Origin: Pseudomonas purpurea
GTDB taxonomy: Bacteria; Pseudomonadota; Gammaproteobacteria; Pseudomonadales; Pseudomonadaceae
Direction: 5' to 3'
DNA length: 64,000 nt
Assembly: GCF_039908635.1 (NCBI RefSeq)
Contig: NZ_CP150918.1
Coordinates: 2,785,001-2,849,000 of the forward strand
Position numbers and translations under genes: made by a program. The notes below the pieces were generated by a model, which saw only the letters and a program-made list of their open reading frames with translations, was not told where the DNA came from and did not search any database. Below are positions 54,424 through 63,318 of this stretch, one piece after another; position 1 is the stretch's first letter; every line of letters begins with the position of its first letter.

Positions 54424-55098
54424 TCAAGGCGTGAGGTGAATGACCTGCGTTCGCTTGTCAGTCCTTGATGCTGTTTGATGGTGCGTGACTGAAGTGGCGA
54501 CGCCGGTGCTATGGGGCTCAGTATCCTTGAGTCGGTATCTATTGTTGTAGATCCCTCCCTTGGCTTTGCTCTTCGTCAGGTCCGCAAGCGTTGGCTTGTC
54601 AGTTGATACCCAGTCGTACATTTCAATCAAGGTCACCGAATTGGCCCTTAGAATTTCGTGGACGTAGCACGCATGAAAACGCTCTTCGATTTGAATCGAG
54701 ACAACGTCCCCAGCTCTCCAGAAGGTGAGGTCTTTAGGTAGCGTCGGCCGACGCTGCAAGGATGAGGGTTTCTGCACAAGACACGCTTTGGTCGCTTCAC
54801 TACTCCTGTAAAAGTCGTCAGAAAGTGCAACGCTTTTGTTGAGCCGATCAATCATGTTGAGGGCATTTTCTGTGATTGCCTCGTCGTGTATTCCGTACTT
54901 GTGCAGCAGTATGGCCAGTGCAAGTGCTGCTTTTTGTGTGTAGAGGAGAGTGACGTCTTCCGTGTTCGCTTTCAGAACGCAGTTCCAGCGCAACAGCATT
55001 TGAGAACTCACGCTGGAGGTAATATGCGCCTGATCGGGTACAAGCCCTTTGGGGCCAAGCATTGCCCAAGGATTCAGTCTGGAGACGTCCTCATCCAT
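54424..55098 (-). CDS. Hypothetical protein, possible Imm26-like C-terminal half
   Basis: 224 residues, soluble. The N-terminal half is helical (TQKAALALAILLHKYGIHDE, MIDRLNKSVAL). The C-terminal half begins LTFWRAGDVVSIQIEERFHA, CYVHEILRANSVTLIEMYDW, which recalls Imm26-type immunity domains (GD(V/I)(V/I) pattern). The match is weak. No toxin gene lies next to it. Function unknown. Confidence 0.45.
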   Translation of the reverse strand: MDEDVSRLNPWAMLGPKGLVPDQAHITSSVSSQMLLRWNCVLKANTEDVTLLYTQKAALALAILLHKYGIHDEAITENALNMIDRLNKSVALSDDFYRSSEATKACLVQKPSSLQRRPTLPKDLTFWRAGDVVSIQIEERFHACYVHEILRANSVTLIEMYDWVSTDKPTLADLTKSKAKGGIYNNRYRLKDTEPHSTGVATSVTHHQTASRTDKRTQVIHLTP

Positions 55099-55175
55099 CG
55101 CATCGACCAGGTCACTGGCGGCCAGCTTGTTCAGAGTTTACTTATGATTCATTTCGTCACGGCCACTTTATGGTG

Positions 55176-55424
55176 TTACGCGTTAAATACCCGAAACAAC
55201 CCAAGGCCGATCATCACCGTTGCAAATACCAGAATATGATTGATCTGGTTCTGCTTGAAGACATAGACCTTGTCATCGCTTTGCGCATAGACCTTTCCCG
55301 TCAGCGCGATGGTGATGGCTGCCGGGGGAAATAACAGCAGTGTAATGAGGACGAACCAGCGCTTTCTGTACCAAGGTAATTGATCGTAAGGGGTGTTGAT
55401 TCTATGAAAGCGTTTAATGTCCAT
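55176..55424 (-). CDS. Small membrane protein
   Basis: 82 residues, two hydrophobic segments (about 25-45 and 62-80) separated by a charged loop (GKVYAQSDDKVYVF). The N-terminus is positively charged (RFHRINTPYDQLPWYRKRW). No family recognised. Confidence 0.5.
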   Translation of the reverse strand: MDIKRFHRINTPYDQLPWYRKRWFVLITLLLFPPAAITIALTGKVYAQSDDKVYVFKQNQINHILVFATVMIGLGLFRVFNA

Positions 55425-55558
55425 ATTGATTTCCTGATTGCAAATAGATATCCCAAGTGTGTGATCACGCTTTAGGGGGGTAAAAATAATCGAAGGGCAG
55501 TGCCGTCACGCGTTGACGGCGGCGTGAGGGAGCAATGAGTTAGTTGAGTTCTGTGAGC

Positions 55559-56107
55559 TCAACGATTCAACCTTTCCATGACGGCAAGCATCTTGTTTCG
55601 CTGGAGAGCCCACTCATCTTTTGTGATTCCCAGCAGAACCACATCGATACGTGCACCGTCCTTGATGATGTTCTGGCGACGCACGCCTTCTATTGAAAAC
55701 CCAAACTTCTGGTGCATTTTGATCACCGACGCGTTTGTTTCCAGCACTTCGCAATTAAGCTTTTCAAGTCCGGCATTGCCGAATGCGTAATCAAGCATCC
55801 AGAACTCAACACGACTGCCAATGCCTTTACCTTGAAGTGATGCGTCAAGGTAAAACGCCCAGTCAGCGGTATGGTGAGTGGCGTTGATGGCGTTCAGCGA
55901 AACAACACCCAAGGGCTCACTGCCGCTCATGGCCACAAATACTTCCTGCCTGGTATTTCCGTGCAGGGATCTGAGCCAGTGCTCGTGCTCGGTCTCGCTG
56001 ATCTCGTGTGAGGTGTACATATATTGGCGCACACCTTCCTGGTTTCGCAGCTCTCTGACTTTCGCTTGAATCTGTGCTGAAGCCTCCAGGATGGGAAGAA
56101 AATGCAT
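55559..56107 (-). CDS. GNAT acetyltransferase, PseH-like
   Basis: 182 residues from the ATG at 56107, which has AAGGAG at 7 nt. An earlier in-frame ATG at 56290 is rejected because the added sequence lacks homology. GNAT features: RNQEGVRQYMYTSHEISETE (typical PseH N-terminus), LDASLQGKGIGSRVEFWMLD and TNASVIKMHQKFGF. PseH acetylates a UDP-amino sugar in pseudaminic acid synthesis for flagellin. No other pse or flagellar gene is near, so this is an orphan and its substrate may differ. Confidence 0.75.
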   Translation of the reverse strand: MHFLPILEASAQIQAKVRELRNQEGVRQYMYTSHEISETEHEHWLRSLHGNTRQEVFVAMSGSEPLGVVSLNAINATHHTADWAFYLDASLQGKGIGSRVEFWMLDYAFGNAGLEKLNCEVLETNASVIKMHQKFGFSIEGVRRQNIIKDGARIDVVLLGITKDEWALQRNKMLAVMERLNR

Positions 56108-56386
56108 CGCTTGCTCCTTGTCGGGTGAGTCTTCAGCACCACCAATGCCATTGAGGGTTGAAGGCCCTCGGTTGTCGTTGTTGGCCGTTTTCTGAACGCG
56201 TCGCCAGGAGGTTTCCCTTTCAGGCAGCTCAAGCGCAATCAAATAGTGTTCTTTTGAAAGTGGCACTGATTGGCGACAAAAGATCGCCATTGTAGGCCAG
56301 GTCGCGAATCCGATATAGCGGTGCGAGCCGGTGACAGGGCAGGCGCGGCTGGATTGTTTTGGCAGCGGGGGGAGGTCCTCGACAGA

Positions 56387-56403
56387 GGATCGACTACAGT
56401 TGA
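56387..56403 (+). promoter_or_regulatory. 17-bp element before Cys-rich gene, copy B
   Basis: GGATCGACTACAGTTGA is identical to 50597-50613 and sits 25 nt before the ATG at 56429. See copy A. Confidence 0.5.
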
Positions 56404-56428
56404 TGGGGGATTGATAAGGAGATCGGGT

Positions 56429-56734
56429 ATGAAGTGCTTAATCTGTTTGGCTGCCGCCAGAACGGTTCATGTACCTGGAGACTGGTCTGAGGTCATATGT
56501 TCAGCCGGGTGTGGACATTTCAGGGTGTCCGCGAACCTAGTTGCGAAAATGTCGATGAAGAATGAACTGTTTCATCTCGAACGAACACGGCGCTGGCTTG
56601 AGATGGCGCGCAACGATGAGCCCGTGCCGTTGATATCAACGTATGACTACAACGTTTCTTTATTGCATCGGGACGTTGAAGAGAAGCCTGCCAGGCAGTC
56701 GAGCCGTTCCAGGCAATCGGTCACTCCGGATTGA
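56429..56734 (+). CDS. Small zinc-ribbon-like protein B
   Basis: 101 residues from the ATG at 56429 (AAGGAG upstream). The layout matches protein A at 50638: an early CLICLAAARTVHVPGD, then SEVICSAGCGHFRVS, a central helix (LFHLERTRRWLEMARND) and a variable end. Cys spacing differs, and one pair is looser. Frames extending upstream to 56270 are not supported. Confidence 0.55.
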   Translation: MKCLICLAAARTVHVPGDWSEVICSAGCGHFRVSANLVAKMSMKNELFHLERTRRWLEMARNDEPVPLISTYDYNVSLLHRDVEEKPARQSSRSRQSVTPD

Positions 56735-56834
56735 AGAAAGGGTGTCTCAGCTGACTGAACAAGTGCGTTGCCGTTTCCCCACATCAGCAGCTGAGCGGGA
56801 GCCAGCGAGCCCCAACCACGAGAGGGATGCCACG

Positions 56835-57068
56835 ATGACCGAGCGCCATTTGATCCACTCGGAAACGCTTTCGAACGGTTGCAAGATCGAGGTCAGGGCC
56901 AAGATTCTGAGGGATGGCTCCCTGCAGATGTTCATTGGCGCTTATCGACCGGACGGCACCGTCCTCCTTGAGGACAACGACCCCGCGCCCCATCTGTTGG
57001 ACATGGAGGCTGCCCTGGACTGGGGAATCGATATCGCAAGGGGCGTTTGTTTTGGCCAGGTCCCCTAG
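56835..57068 (+). CDS. Small hypothetical protein
   Basis: 77 residues from the ATG at 56835; AGAGGGA lies upstream. The sequence SNGCKIEVRAKILRDGSLQM is a beta-hairpin pattern seen in small Pseudomonas proteins of unknown role. It follows protein B by 100 bp and may be co-transcribed. Confidence 0.55.
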   Translation: MTERHLIHSETLSNGCKIEVRAKILRDGSLQMFIGAYRPDGTVLLEDNDPAPHLLDMEAALDWGIDIARGVCFGQVP

Positions 57069-57342
57069 GTTGCTTGGGGCTCGTTATTGGGCGCGATTTT
57101 ACCGCAATACGGCCAAATCGCGGGAGGGAAGGCCGTGAGCTGTGTCGAAAATCGCGACGGGTCCTGACGTCGGCAGAGGACGGCTGGTGAGAACAGAGAC
57201 ATTATTTTTCCCGGTACGTCAGAGCGAGCCGCGCGAAATGAGAACCAGGTGGCACTTTTGAATGTCATTGACCGTCACGGACCTGAATCAGGTCATCTAC
57301 TCTGAACGAGCAAGCAAAACCACACCCCTGAGGATCAAGGGT

Positions 57343-57606
57343 ATGTTCGCCATTCATGAGCTATGTCGCACCATTGAATCAGGCTTCGCTCCGCTTTCTT
57401 GCACGTGCACCGTGAATGCTGACGGATTGTTGATGATTAACGTTTTCGACCCGATAACCGGGCGCGTTGATCTGTTGTTGACGGGCGTCTCGACAGCGAA
57501 GCTGACCAACAGCCGGGCAATCGCCAATTTGATCGGTGAGCTTCGTACTGAAATCAGGGCCGGACGCAGAGCCTTCGCGGGCGGCCTCAGTGATTGTGCC
57601 GGGTAG
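57343..57606 (+). CDS. DUF1652 protein
   Basis: 87 residues from the ATG at 57343, which has AGGA at 8 nt; an upstream ATG at 57262 is possible. The family core is clear: ELCRTIESGFAPLSCTCTVN, NVFDPITGRVDLLLTGVSTA, KLTNSRAIANLIGELRTE. DUF1652 is a Pseudomonas-typical family of unknown function, usually several copies per genome. It is convergent with the serine hydrolase. Confidence 0.82.
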   Translation: MFAIHELCRTIESGFAPLSCTCTVNADGLLMINVFDPITGRVDLLLTGVSTAKLTNSRAIANLIGELRTEIRAGRRAFAGGLSDCAG

Positions 57607-57612
57607 TCGCTG

Positions 57613-58956
57613 TCAGGGCTTCTTGAGCAGATGTTGAGCCAGGGCATCGAACGCCGCGAGTGTGACTGGATCATTGGCCGCATTGGCGGCCACGGGGTGG
57701 GAGGCATAGCGCACAATCACCATTTCGGCCTTTGGATCGATGTAGATACTCTGGCCGTGAACGCCCCGCGCCATGTAAGCGCTATCAGGATTGTGGCTCA
57801 CCCACCACATATTGCGATAACTCCAGCCTTGCAGCAGGCCGTAACCCGCTTTAGCGAATGCGCCTTTGTCACCGCCCTTGCGGATATCCTCGATAACGGC
57901 TTTGGGCAGGATCTGCTGGCCATTGAAGCGACCCTCGTTGCGCATCATTTCGGCGAAGCGCGCCAGGTCCCGCAGACCCGTGTTCAAGCCACCGCCGGCA
58001 AATGGCGTTCCGATGGAGTCAACGGTGAAGTAGGCATCCTGTTCGGCACCCAGGCGACTCCAGAGGGTTTCAGAAAACCATTGTGCGACGTTGCGTCCAG
58101 TGACCCTGGCAATCACCCAGCCCAGCACATCGGTATTGATGGTCTTGTAGGCGAACGCGCTGCCGTGTTGGCCTTGCAGTTGTACGGTCTGGAGAAATTC
58201 GTAATAGCTGCGCGGCCCCTCATAGTCCTTGGGCTTGGGCAAGGGGCTGCCGGCAGAGGCATGAGCCCAGACTTCGGCGTTCGGGTCGGCATAATCCTCG
58301 CTGTACTTGAGCCCGGTGGTCATGTCGAGTACCTGGCGCAGCGTCGCATTGCCAAATGCCGAGTGGCTCAGTTCCGGCACGTAGAAAGAGACTCGTTGGC
58401 TGGCATCGATCCGACCTTCAGCCACGAGCGCAGCGCCCAGCGTTCCGATCACTGACTTGGTGACAGACATTGCCGCGTGCTGGCCCTCTGGCTTGAGTAC
58501 ACCGAAATAACGTTCATAAACCACCTGGCCGCGATGCATCACCACGATTCCGTCGGTGTAGGTCGCGGCCAGCGATTGCTCCCAGGTCATGAAGTCCTTT
58601 GCGCCTAGCGGTATGAAACGCAGCCCATCGATGTCGCTGCGCAATGCGTTCGGCAGCGCAACGGGGGCGCCCAGCCCACGGGAGACATTGACGGTGGGCA
58701 TCAACTGACGAAAGTTCGAAACGCTCCAGCGCAATGCGGGAAACCGGAAATAGCTGCCGTCCTCAAAGCGAATGATGCGGTCGACCGGGGGAGGCGAGCC
58801 GATCATCCAGCCAAGCTTCGCCGGATCGCTGGCCGCGGCATCCGGGAAGTCACTGGCACCGGCGCAAGCACTGATCAGCAGGGCCGCGAGCCCCATGTGC
58901 AGGCGTTTGATTGCGCGGATGCGCCTGTGTTTTCTGGTGCGCAGTGAGGCGGTCAT
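57613..58956 (-). CDS. Beta-lactamase-fold serine hydrolase, lipoprotein
   Basis: 447 residues from the ATG at 58956. The N-terminus is strongly basic, then a hydrophobic stretch ends in a lipobox-like ISAC (Cys about 31). The penicillin-binding fold has the SxxK motif in HAAMSVTKSVIGTLGAALVA; downstream are GLKYSEDYADPN, INTDVLGWVIARVTGRN and FAGGGLNTGLRDLARFAEMM. Relatives are 6-aminohexanoate-dimer-hydrolase or EstB-like esterases. It acts in the periplasm or on the outer membrane; the substrate is unknown. Confidence 0.83.
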   Translation of the reverse strand: MTASLRTRKHRRIRAIKRLHMGLAALLISACAGASDFPDAAASDPAKLGWMIGSPPPVDRIIRFEDGSYFRFPALRWSVSNFRQLMPTVNVSRGLGAPVALPNALRSDIDGLRFIPLGAKDFMTWEQSLAATYTDGIVVMHRGQVVYERYFGVLKPEGQHAAMSVTKSVIGTLGAALVAEGRIDASQRVSFYVPELSHSAFGNATLRQVLDMTTGLKYSEDYADPNAEVWAHASAGSPLPKPKDYEGPRSYYEFLQTVQLQGQHGSAFAYKTINTDVLGWVIARVTGRNVAQWFSETLWSRLGAEQDAYFTVDSIGTPFAGGGLNTGLRDLARFAEMMRNEGRFNGQQILPKAVIEDIRKGGDKGAFAKAGYGLLQGWSYRNMWWVSHNPDSAYMARGVHGQSIYIDPKAEMVIVRYASHPVAANAANDPVTLAAFDALAQHLLKKP

Positions 58957-59301
58957 GGTGAGGTCTTCCTTGGAAAAACTGTACCAGAGCCTACAGTGGA
59001 CGCGGGTAACAACCAAGCTGCGAAGGGTAGATGCGTTGAGGGGCAGTCGAGTGGAAACGAGGAGCAGTTTCCCCGCCTTCTAGCGCATCTGCGCGACAGT
59101 TTTTCACATCTCTTAGTTAACCTTTGGTTACAAACTGTGGCTAAAATACCAGCCAATGGCCATAGGCTGGTTTTTTGCTCTAACCTGATGCGTTACCGAT
59201 TGACCTTTAGTTCGACATAAGACGCTGCGCTTTTACCCTTGGACCCTTATTGAAGTCCGGGGCGTGCAGATGTGTTCTCTTCTGACTTGTGACGATTTAC
59301 T
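58957..59301. other. Divergent promoter region with hairpin
   Basis: 345 bp between two divergent starts. It holds the hairpin at 59148-59176 and no ORF with a ribosome site. Two promoters are expected here. Confidence 0.4.
59148..59176 (+). terminator. Terminator-like hairpin in lpxO leader
   Basis: ACCAGCC pairs with GGCTGGT around a 13-nt loop and is followed by TTTTTTG. It stands 125 bp before the lpxO start with no gene in front, so it may be an attenuator or the end of a small RNA. Confidence 0.5.
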
Positions 59302-60201
59302 GTGAAACTCACTATTGCTGTCCTCTACGTTTTGTCTATTGCGTATGTGCATCTGCGCGGCCGTGTGCGCCACAAACTGGGCCGCCAGTTGAGCGACCAC
59401 TCGACGTTTCTGGCGCCGATCAATTGCTTCCTTTATCTGTTTTCCCGAATTCGCAATAAACCTTATCTGGACCCCGCGGACTTCCCGGACCTGAGTCCCT
59501 TGCAGGCTCATTGGGAAGAGATTCGCGCTGAAGGTCAGAACCTGCTCAAGGCCGGTGAGATCAAGCGTTCGGAGCAGTACGACGACGTTGGTTTCAACTC
59601 GTTTTTCAAGAGTGGCTGGAAGCGTTTCTACTTGAAGTGGTACGGCGACAGCCATCCTTCGGCCATGAAACTGTGCCCGCGCACGACTGAACTGGTGCAA
59701 AGCATTGGTTCGATCAAGGCTGCCATGTTCGCCGAGTTGCCACCGGGCTCAAAACTGGTTCGTCACCGTGATCCGTATGCCGGTTCGTACCGTTATCACC
59801 TGGGGCTGGATACACCCAACGCCCCGGGCTGCTACATCAACGTTGACGGTGAGAATTACCATTGGCGCGATGGCGAAGCCGTGATGTTCGACGAGACTTA
59901 CATTCATTACGCCGAAAACACCACGCAGCAAAACCGCATCATTCTGTTTTGCGACGTCGAGCGACCGATGAAGTACCGTTGGGCCGCAGCATTCAACCGT
60001 TGGTTCAGCCGCACCGTGATGGCAGCGGCTGGCGCACCCAACGATGCCTGTGATCGTACTGGAGGGCTGAACCGGGCCTTCACCAAGCTCTACAAGATCC
60101 GTCTGCGCGGTAAAGAGCTGAAGAAGCGCAACCGCACCCGTTATTACCTGGAGAAGTGGGCGATTTTTGCCGGGCTACTGGCGATCTTTATTCTGATCTG
60201 A
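59302..60201 (+). CDS. lpxO: Lipid A hydroxylase LpxO (aspartyl beta-hydroxylase fold)
   Basis: 299 residues. Membrane anchors at both ends (about 3-18 and 285-299). The Fe(II)/2-oxoglutarate dioxygenase site is visible: RHRDPYAGSYRYHLGLDTP (His-x-Asp), then the distal His in FDETYIHYAENTTQQNRIIL with the Arg that binds 2-oxoglutarate. LpxO adds a 2-hydroxyl to the secondary lauroyl chain of lipid A at the inner membrane. Length matches the family (about 300). Confidence 0.9.
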   Translation: MKLTIAVLYVLSIAYVHLRGRVRHKLGRQLSDHSTFLAPINCFLYLFSRIRNKPYLDPADFPDLSPLQAHWEEIRAEGQNLLKAGEIKRSEQYDDVGFNSFFKSGWKRFYLKWYGDSHPSAMKLCPRTTELVQSIGSIKAAMFAELPPGSKLVRHRDPYAGSYRYHLGLDTPNAPGCYINVDGENYHWRDGEAVMFDETYIHYAENTTQQNRIILFCDVERPMKYRWAAAFNRWFSRTVMAAAGAPNDACDRTGGLNRAFTKLYKIRLRGKELKKRNRTRYYLEKWAIFAGLLAIFILI

Positions 60202-60485
60202 TCCTGCTGAAGGCCCTGACACCGACCTGTTGCGCGGTGACAGGGCTTCGAACTCCCGCCCCCTTCCTTTCTCCATTTCCAGTAGGTTTGTCGTGCCGAT
60301 GGCCTTCGATGAGTCGTGGTGGTTCTCGACACGGTCCACCGAGATTGGCGCCGCTACTTGCGACCGTTCAGCGGCGCAGTCAATGAATGTTACATCTTGG
60401 TCTGAGAGAATCTCTTAACAAAGCCGAACCCTGGGCGTAGCGTGCTATCGAAGACCTTATTGGCAGGCTCGGGAGGCGCTCCATC

Positions 60486-60863
60486 ATGAACAGGTTCGTG
60501 TGCGGTTTCACGGCGCTGGCGTTAAGCGGCCTGGGCGGGACGCTGGCGCAGGCCGACGCCGACATCGGCATGTTGGCGTCGGTGGCAGGGCAGCCGACAC
60601 GCCTGGCGCAAAACCTGCCGGGTAGCACCGACAATCCCTATAACAGCCCGATTCGCCGGGCTAATCCCAACAGCATGCAAGGCACCCAGCCCAACGCTCC
60701 GCTCATCCGTGGGCCAAGTACTGCGCCCGTGCCGCGTCCGCCGACACTGGAAAACGGCGGCATCGGCAACGGTTACCCACGCACGGGCCCGGCTCCCGGA
60801 TCGGCTAAACCTCAATGGCAGCCCACCACAACTCCCCGGGATTCGGACAGCAACAGTCGTTGA
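60486..60863 (+). CDS. Exported Pro/Asn-rich protein
   Basis: 125 residues with a signal peptide ending AQADA. The mature part is low-complexity, rich in Pro, Asn, Gly and Ser (ENGGIGNGYPRTGPAPG), probably unstructured. It precedes the sugar dehydrogenase gene by 52 bp on the same strand and may be in its operon. Function unknown. Confidence 0.6.
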   Translation: MNRFVCGFTALALSGLGGTLAQADADIGMLASVAGQPTRLAQNLPGSTDNPYNSPIRRANPNSMQGTQPNAPLIRGPSTAPVPRPPTLENGGIGNGYPRTGPAPGSAKPQWQPTTTPRDSDSNSR

Positions 60864-60915
60864 ACGGCAACGACGTTCGTCTTGTCACACCTGCCTACGA
60901 CAGAAGGAATTGTGA

Positions 60916-62067
60916 ATGTTGCGTAAAACTCTCTTGGCAACCCTGTGTACCGGCGGGCTTCTTGGCGCAGTGACGCCTGCATGGTCGGCGCCTACCCAGC
61001 AATTGCAGAGTGAACAAGGCACACTTGTTGCCACGCAGATCACCAAGGGGCTGGAGCACCCGTGGGCCCTGGCGTTTCTGCCCGATCAGCAAGGCATGCT
61101 GGTGACCGAGCGGCCCGGCAGGCTGCGGCGGGTTTTGGTGGACGGTAAACTTTCAGCGCCCTTGAGCGGTGTGCCCGTTGTCTGGGCCAAAGGGCAGGGC
61201 GGATTGCTCGACGTGGTGCTTTCCCCGGGCTTCAAGCAGGACCGCTTGGTTTACCTGTCTTACGCCGAAGGCGGCGCCGAGGGCGACAAGGCCGGCACCG
61301 TCGTCGGGCGGGGGCGCTTGAGTGAGGACCTCACCACCCTCAAGGATTTCACGGTGATTTTCCGCCAGGAACCGAAACTCTCCACCGGGAACCATTTTGG
61401 CTCGCGACTAGTGTTCGACCGTGACGGTTATCTGTTTATCACCTTGGGCGAGAACAACGTCCGGGCCACCGCCCAGGACCTCGATAAACTGCAAGGCAAG
61501 GTCGTGCGGATTTACCCCGATGGCAAGGTTCCGGACGATAACCCCTTTGTCGGCCTGCCCGGCGTACGCCCGGAAATCTGGTCCTACGGACATCGCAATC
61601 CCCAAGGCGCAGCGTTGAATCCCTGGAGTGGCACGCTCTGGGAAAACGAACACGGTCCCAAGGGCGGGGACGAGGTGAACATCATCGAACGCGGCAAGAA
61701 CTACGGCTGGCCGACCGCCACTCACGGCATCAACTACTCTGGCCAGCCAATACCGGAAGCCACCGGTAAAAGCGCCGAAGGCACCGTGGACCCCCATCAT
61801 GTCTGGGAGAAGTCTCCCGGCATCAGCGGCATGGCGTTCTACGACGGTGATCGCTTCAAGGCCTGGCAGCACAATCTGTTTATCGGCGCGCTGGCTTCCC
61901 AGGAATTGATCCGCTTGCAGTTCGACGGTGACAAAGTGGTGCATGAAGAACGTTTGCTGGGAGAGCTCAAGGCGAGGATTCGGGACGTGCGCCAAGGCCC
62001 CGACGGTTACCTGTATGTGCTGACCGACGAGGACGATGGTGCACTGTACAAAATCGGCCTGCAGTAG
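60916..62067 (+). CDS. PQQ-dependent aldose sugar dehydrogenase (YliI-like)
   Basis: 383 residues, AAGGAA before the ATG, signal peptide ending PAWSAP. Six-bladed propeller of the soluble glucose dehydrogenase family: GLEHPWALAFLPDQQGMLVT, GGLLDVVLSPGFKQDRLVYL, SYGHRNPQGAALNPWSGTLW, ENEHGPKGGDEVNIIERGKN, YGWPTATHGINYSG. These carry the PQQ and calcium ligands. It oxidises aldoses in the periplasm and passes electrons to the respiratory chain. PQQ synthesis genes are not in the window. Confidence 0.9.
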   Translation: MLRKTLLATLCTGGLLGAVTPAWSAPTQQLQSEQGTLVATQITKGLEHPWALAFLPDQQGMLVTERPGRLRRVLVDGKLSAPLSGVPVVWAKGQGGLLDVVLSPGFKQDRLVYLSYAEGGAEGDKAGTVVGRGRLSEDLTTLKDFTVIFRQEPKLSTGNHFGSRLVFDRDGYLFITLGENNVRATAQDLDKLQGKVVRIYPDGKVPDDNPFVGLPGVRPEIWSYGHRNPQGAALNPWSGTLWENEHGPKGGDEVNIIERGKNYGWPTATHGINYSGQPIPEATGKSAEGTVDPHHVWEKSPGISGMAFYDGDRFKAWQHNLFIGALASQELIRLQFDGDKVVHEERLLGELKARIRDVRQGPDGYLYVLTDEDDGALYKIGLQ

Positions 62068-62076
62068 CTGACGTCG

Positions 62077-62108
62077 CGCGCCTGCAGATCACGCTGTCTG
62101 CAGGCGCG
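62077..62108 (+). terminator. Bidirectional hairpin
   Basis: CGCGCCTGCAGA pairs perfectly with TCTGCAGGCGCG (12 bp) around an 8-nt loop between two convergent genes. T tracts are weak. Confidence 0.7.
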
Positions 62109-62128
62109 AGGCAATCCGCAAAAAACGC

Positions 62129-63226
62129 TCAGGCCTTTGCATACACCACCACCGCTGCCCTCAATTTGCCACGCCCGAAACGGCACATTCTGTCGAATTC
62201 TGCATGGCTGACCGGTACATGCTGGCAGTCCATGGGCTGGCGATGCTGGCTGTGGTCGACATCCGGGTCGTGCAGGTAGACGAAATCCTCATCACAATCA
62301 GTGACCATCACCCAATGAGGCGCCTTGGAGCGGGTCAGGCGATAGCTGCTGATCAACACCAGGGGCTGTCCGCCGTCGCTCAACAGGCGCGGCAGGTCCA
62401 GTGGGCCACCGAGAATCTGTTCGACATCGCTGTGCAGCAATTGAGTATTGAACTCCTCATGTACCAGGCGCATGACGTCTTTTTTATGAGCATCGCGCAC
62501 GCCATTGAGAAACAGCGGGCCGGCAATGCTGACCTGTAAGCGCACCCGAAATCCCCGACGCCAGGCCGCCAGTGCCAACCCTTGAGGGCTGCAACCGCCA
62601 TGGCCGGACGTCATGAACACCGTCGTCGCTTCGCGCCACAGCTGTAGTTCTTCACGCCGCTCCAGCGGACGAGCAGGTTGCAGCGTGCCCATGGCCATCA
62701 ACAGGCAGGCAGGGCCGCAGGTGAAATCGGTGGTTTGCCGGTAATAGGGCACGCTGATGCTGCGGCTGTCGCGGTGCTGGAGGATGCGTTTTTCCAGGCG
62801 CAGGGCGTCGGCGTGGTCCTGGTAATAGTCGTGAATCAGCGCGAAACGCCGGTAGCCGTGTCGTTCATACAACGCGATGGCGGCCGGGTTGTCGGTGCGC
62901 ACCTCCAGTCGCACGTAGGCGCAGTCATGTTCCAGTGCACTGGCCTCGATTCGCTCGAGCAGTTGCTTGCCAAGTCCGATGCCACGGGCCTGCACCGCGA
63001 TGGCGATGGAGTACAGGCGCGCCAGCGAAGTGCCGCGGTGAAACAGCACCACGGCATAACCCAGTAACTGGCTGTCGCCTTCGGCGACGATCAGTTGGCC
63101 GTTGGCACGGTTGATCATCCACTGGAAATTGCGGCTGTTGAGCCGGTCGGTGGTGAAACATTGCTGTTCCAGCGCCAGCAGCGCTTTGACGTCATCGAGT
63201 TGTGCAAGGCGAAAAACAGGATTCAT
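62129..63226 (-). CDS. GNAT acetyltransferase / C39-like peptidase fusion
   Basis: 365 residues from the ATG at 63226; a longer frame to 63313 reads past the true start. Residues 1-150 are a GNAT domain (AVQARGIGLGKQLLERIEAS, NPAAIALYERHGYRRFALI). Residues about 155-365 are a C39-like papain-fold peptidase with Cys170 in YYRQTTDFTCGPACLLMAMG, a His in SKAPHWVMVTDCDEDFVYLH and the following Asp. The gene is divergent from a RimK-like ATP-grasp ligase 92 bp away, a conserved neighbour pair in Pseudomonas. Together they could build, acetylate and trim a peptide or protein tail; this is inference. Confidence 0.87.
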   Translation of the reverse strand: MNPVFRLAQLDDVKALLALEQQCFTTDRLNSRNFQWMINRANGQLIVAEGDSQLLGYAVVLFHRGTSLARLYSIAIAVQARGIGLGKQLLERIEASALEHDCAYVRLEVRTDNPAAIALYERHGYRRFALIHDYYQDHADALRLEKRILQHRDSRSISVPYYRQTTDFTCGPACLLMAMGTLQPARPLERREELQLWREATTVFMTSGHGGCSPQGLALAAWRRGFRVRLQVSIAGPLFLNGVRDAHKKDVMRLVHEEFNTQLLHSDVEQILGGPLDLPRLLSDGGQPLVLISSYRLTRSKAPHWVMVTDCDEDFVYLHDPDVDHSQHRQPMDCQHVPVSHAEFDRMCRFGRGKLRAAVVVYAKA

Positions 63227-63318
63227 ATGACCGCCGTAAAAGTTGCGTAACGAAACGGGACTTTCGAAAAAGTTCGTGCTTAATAGGAAAGGTCTTGTTC
63301 TCCAACGGATCAATCACT

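Noticed and set aside
55559..56290. A longer version of the PseH-like gene
   Set aside because: The 61 extra N-terminal residues have no GNAT homology, and the internal ATG at 56107 has a strong ribosome site.
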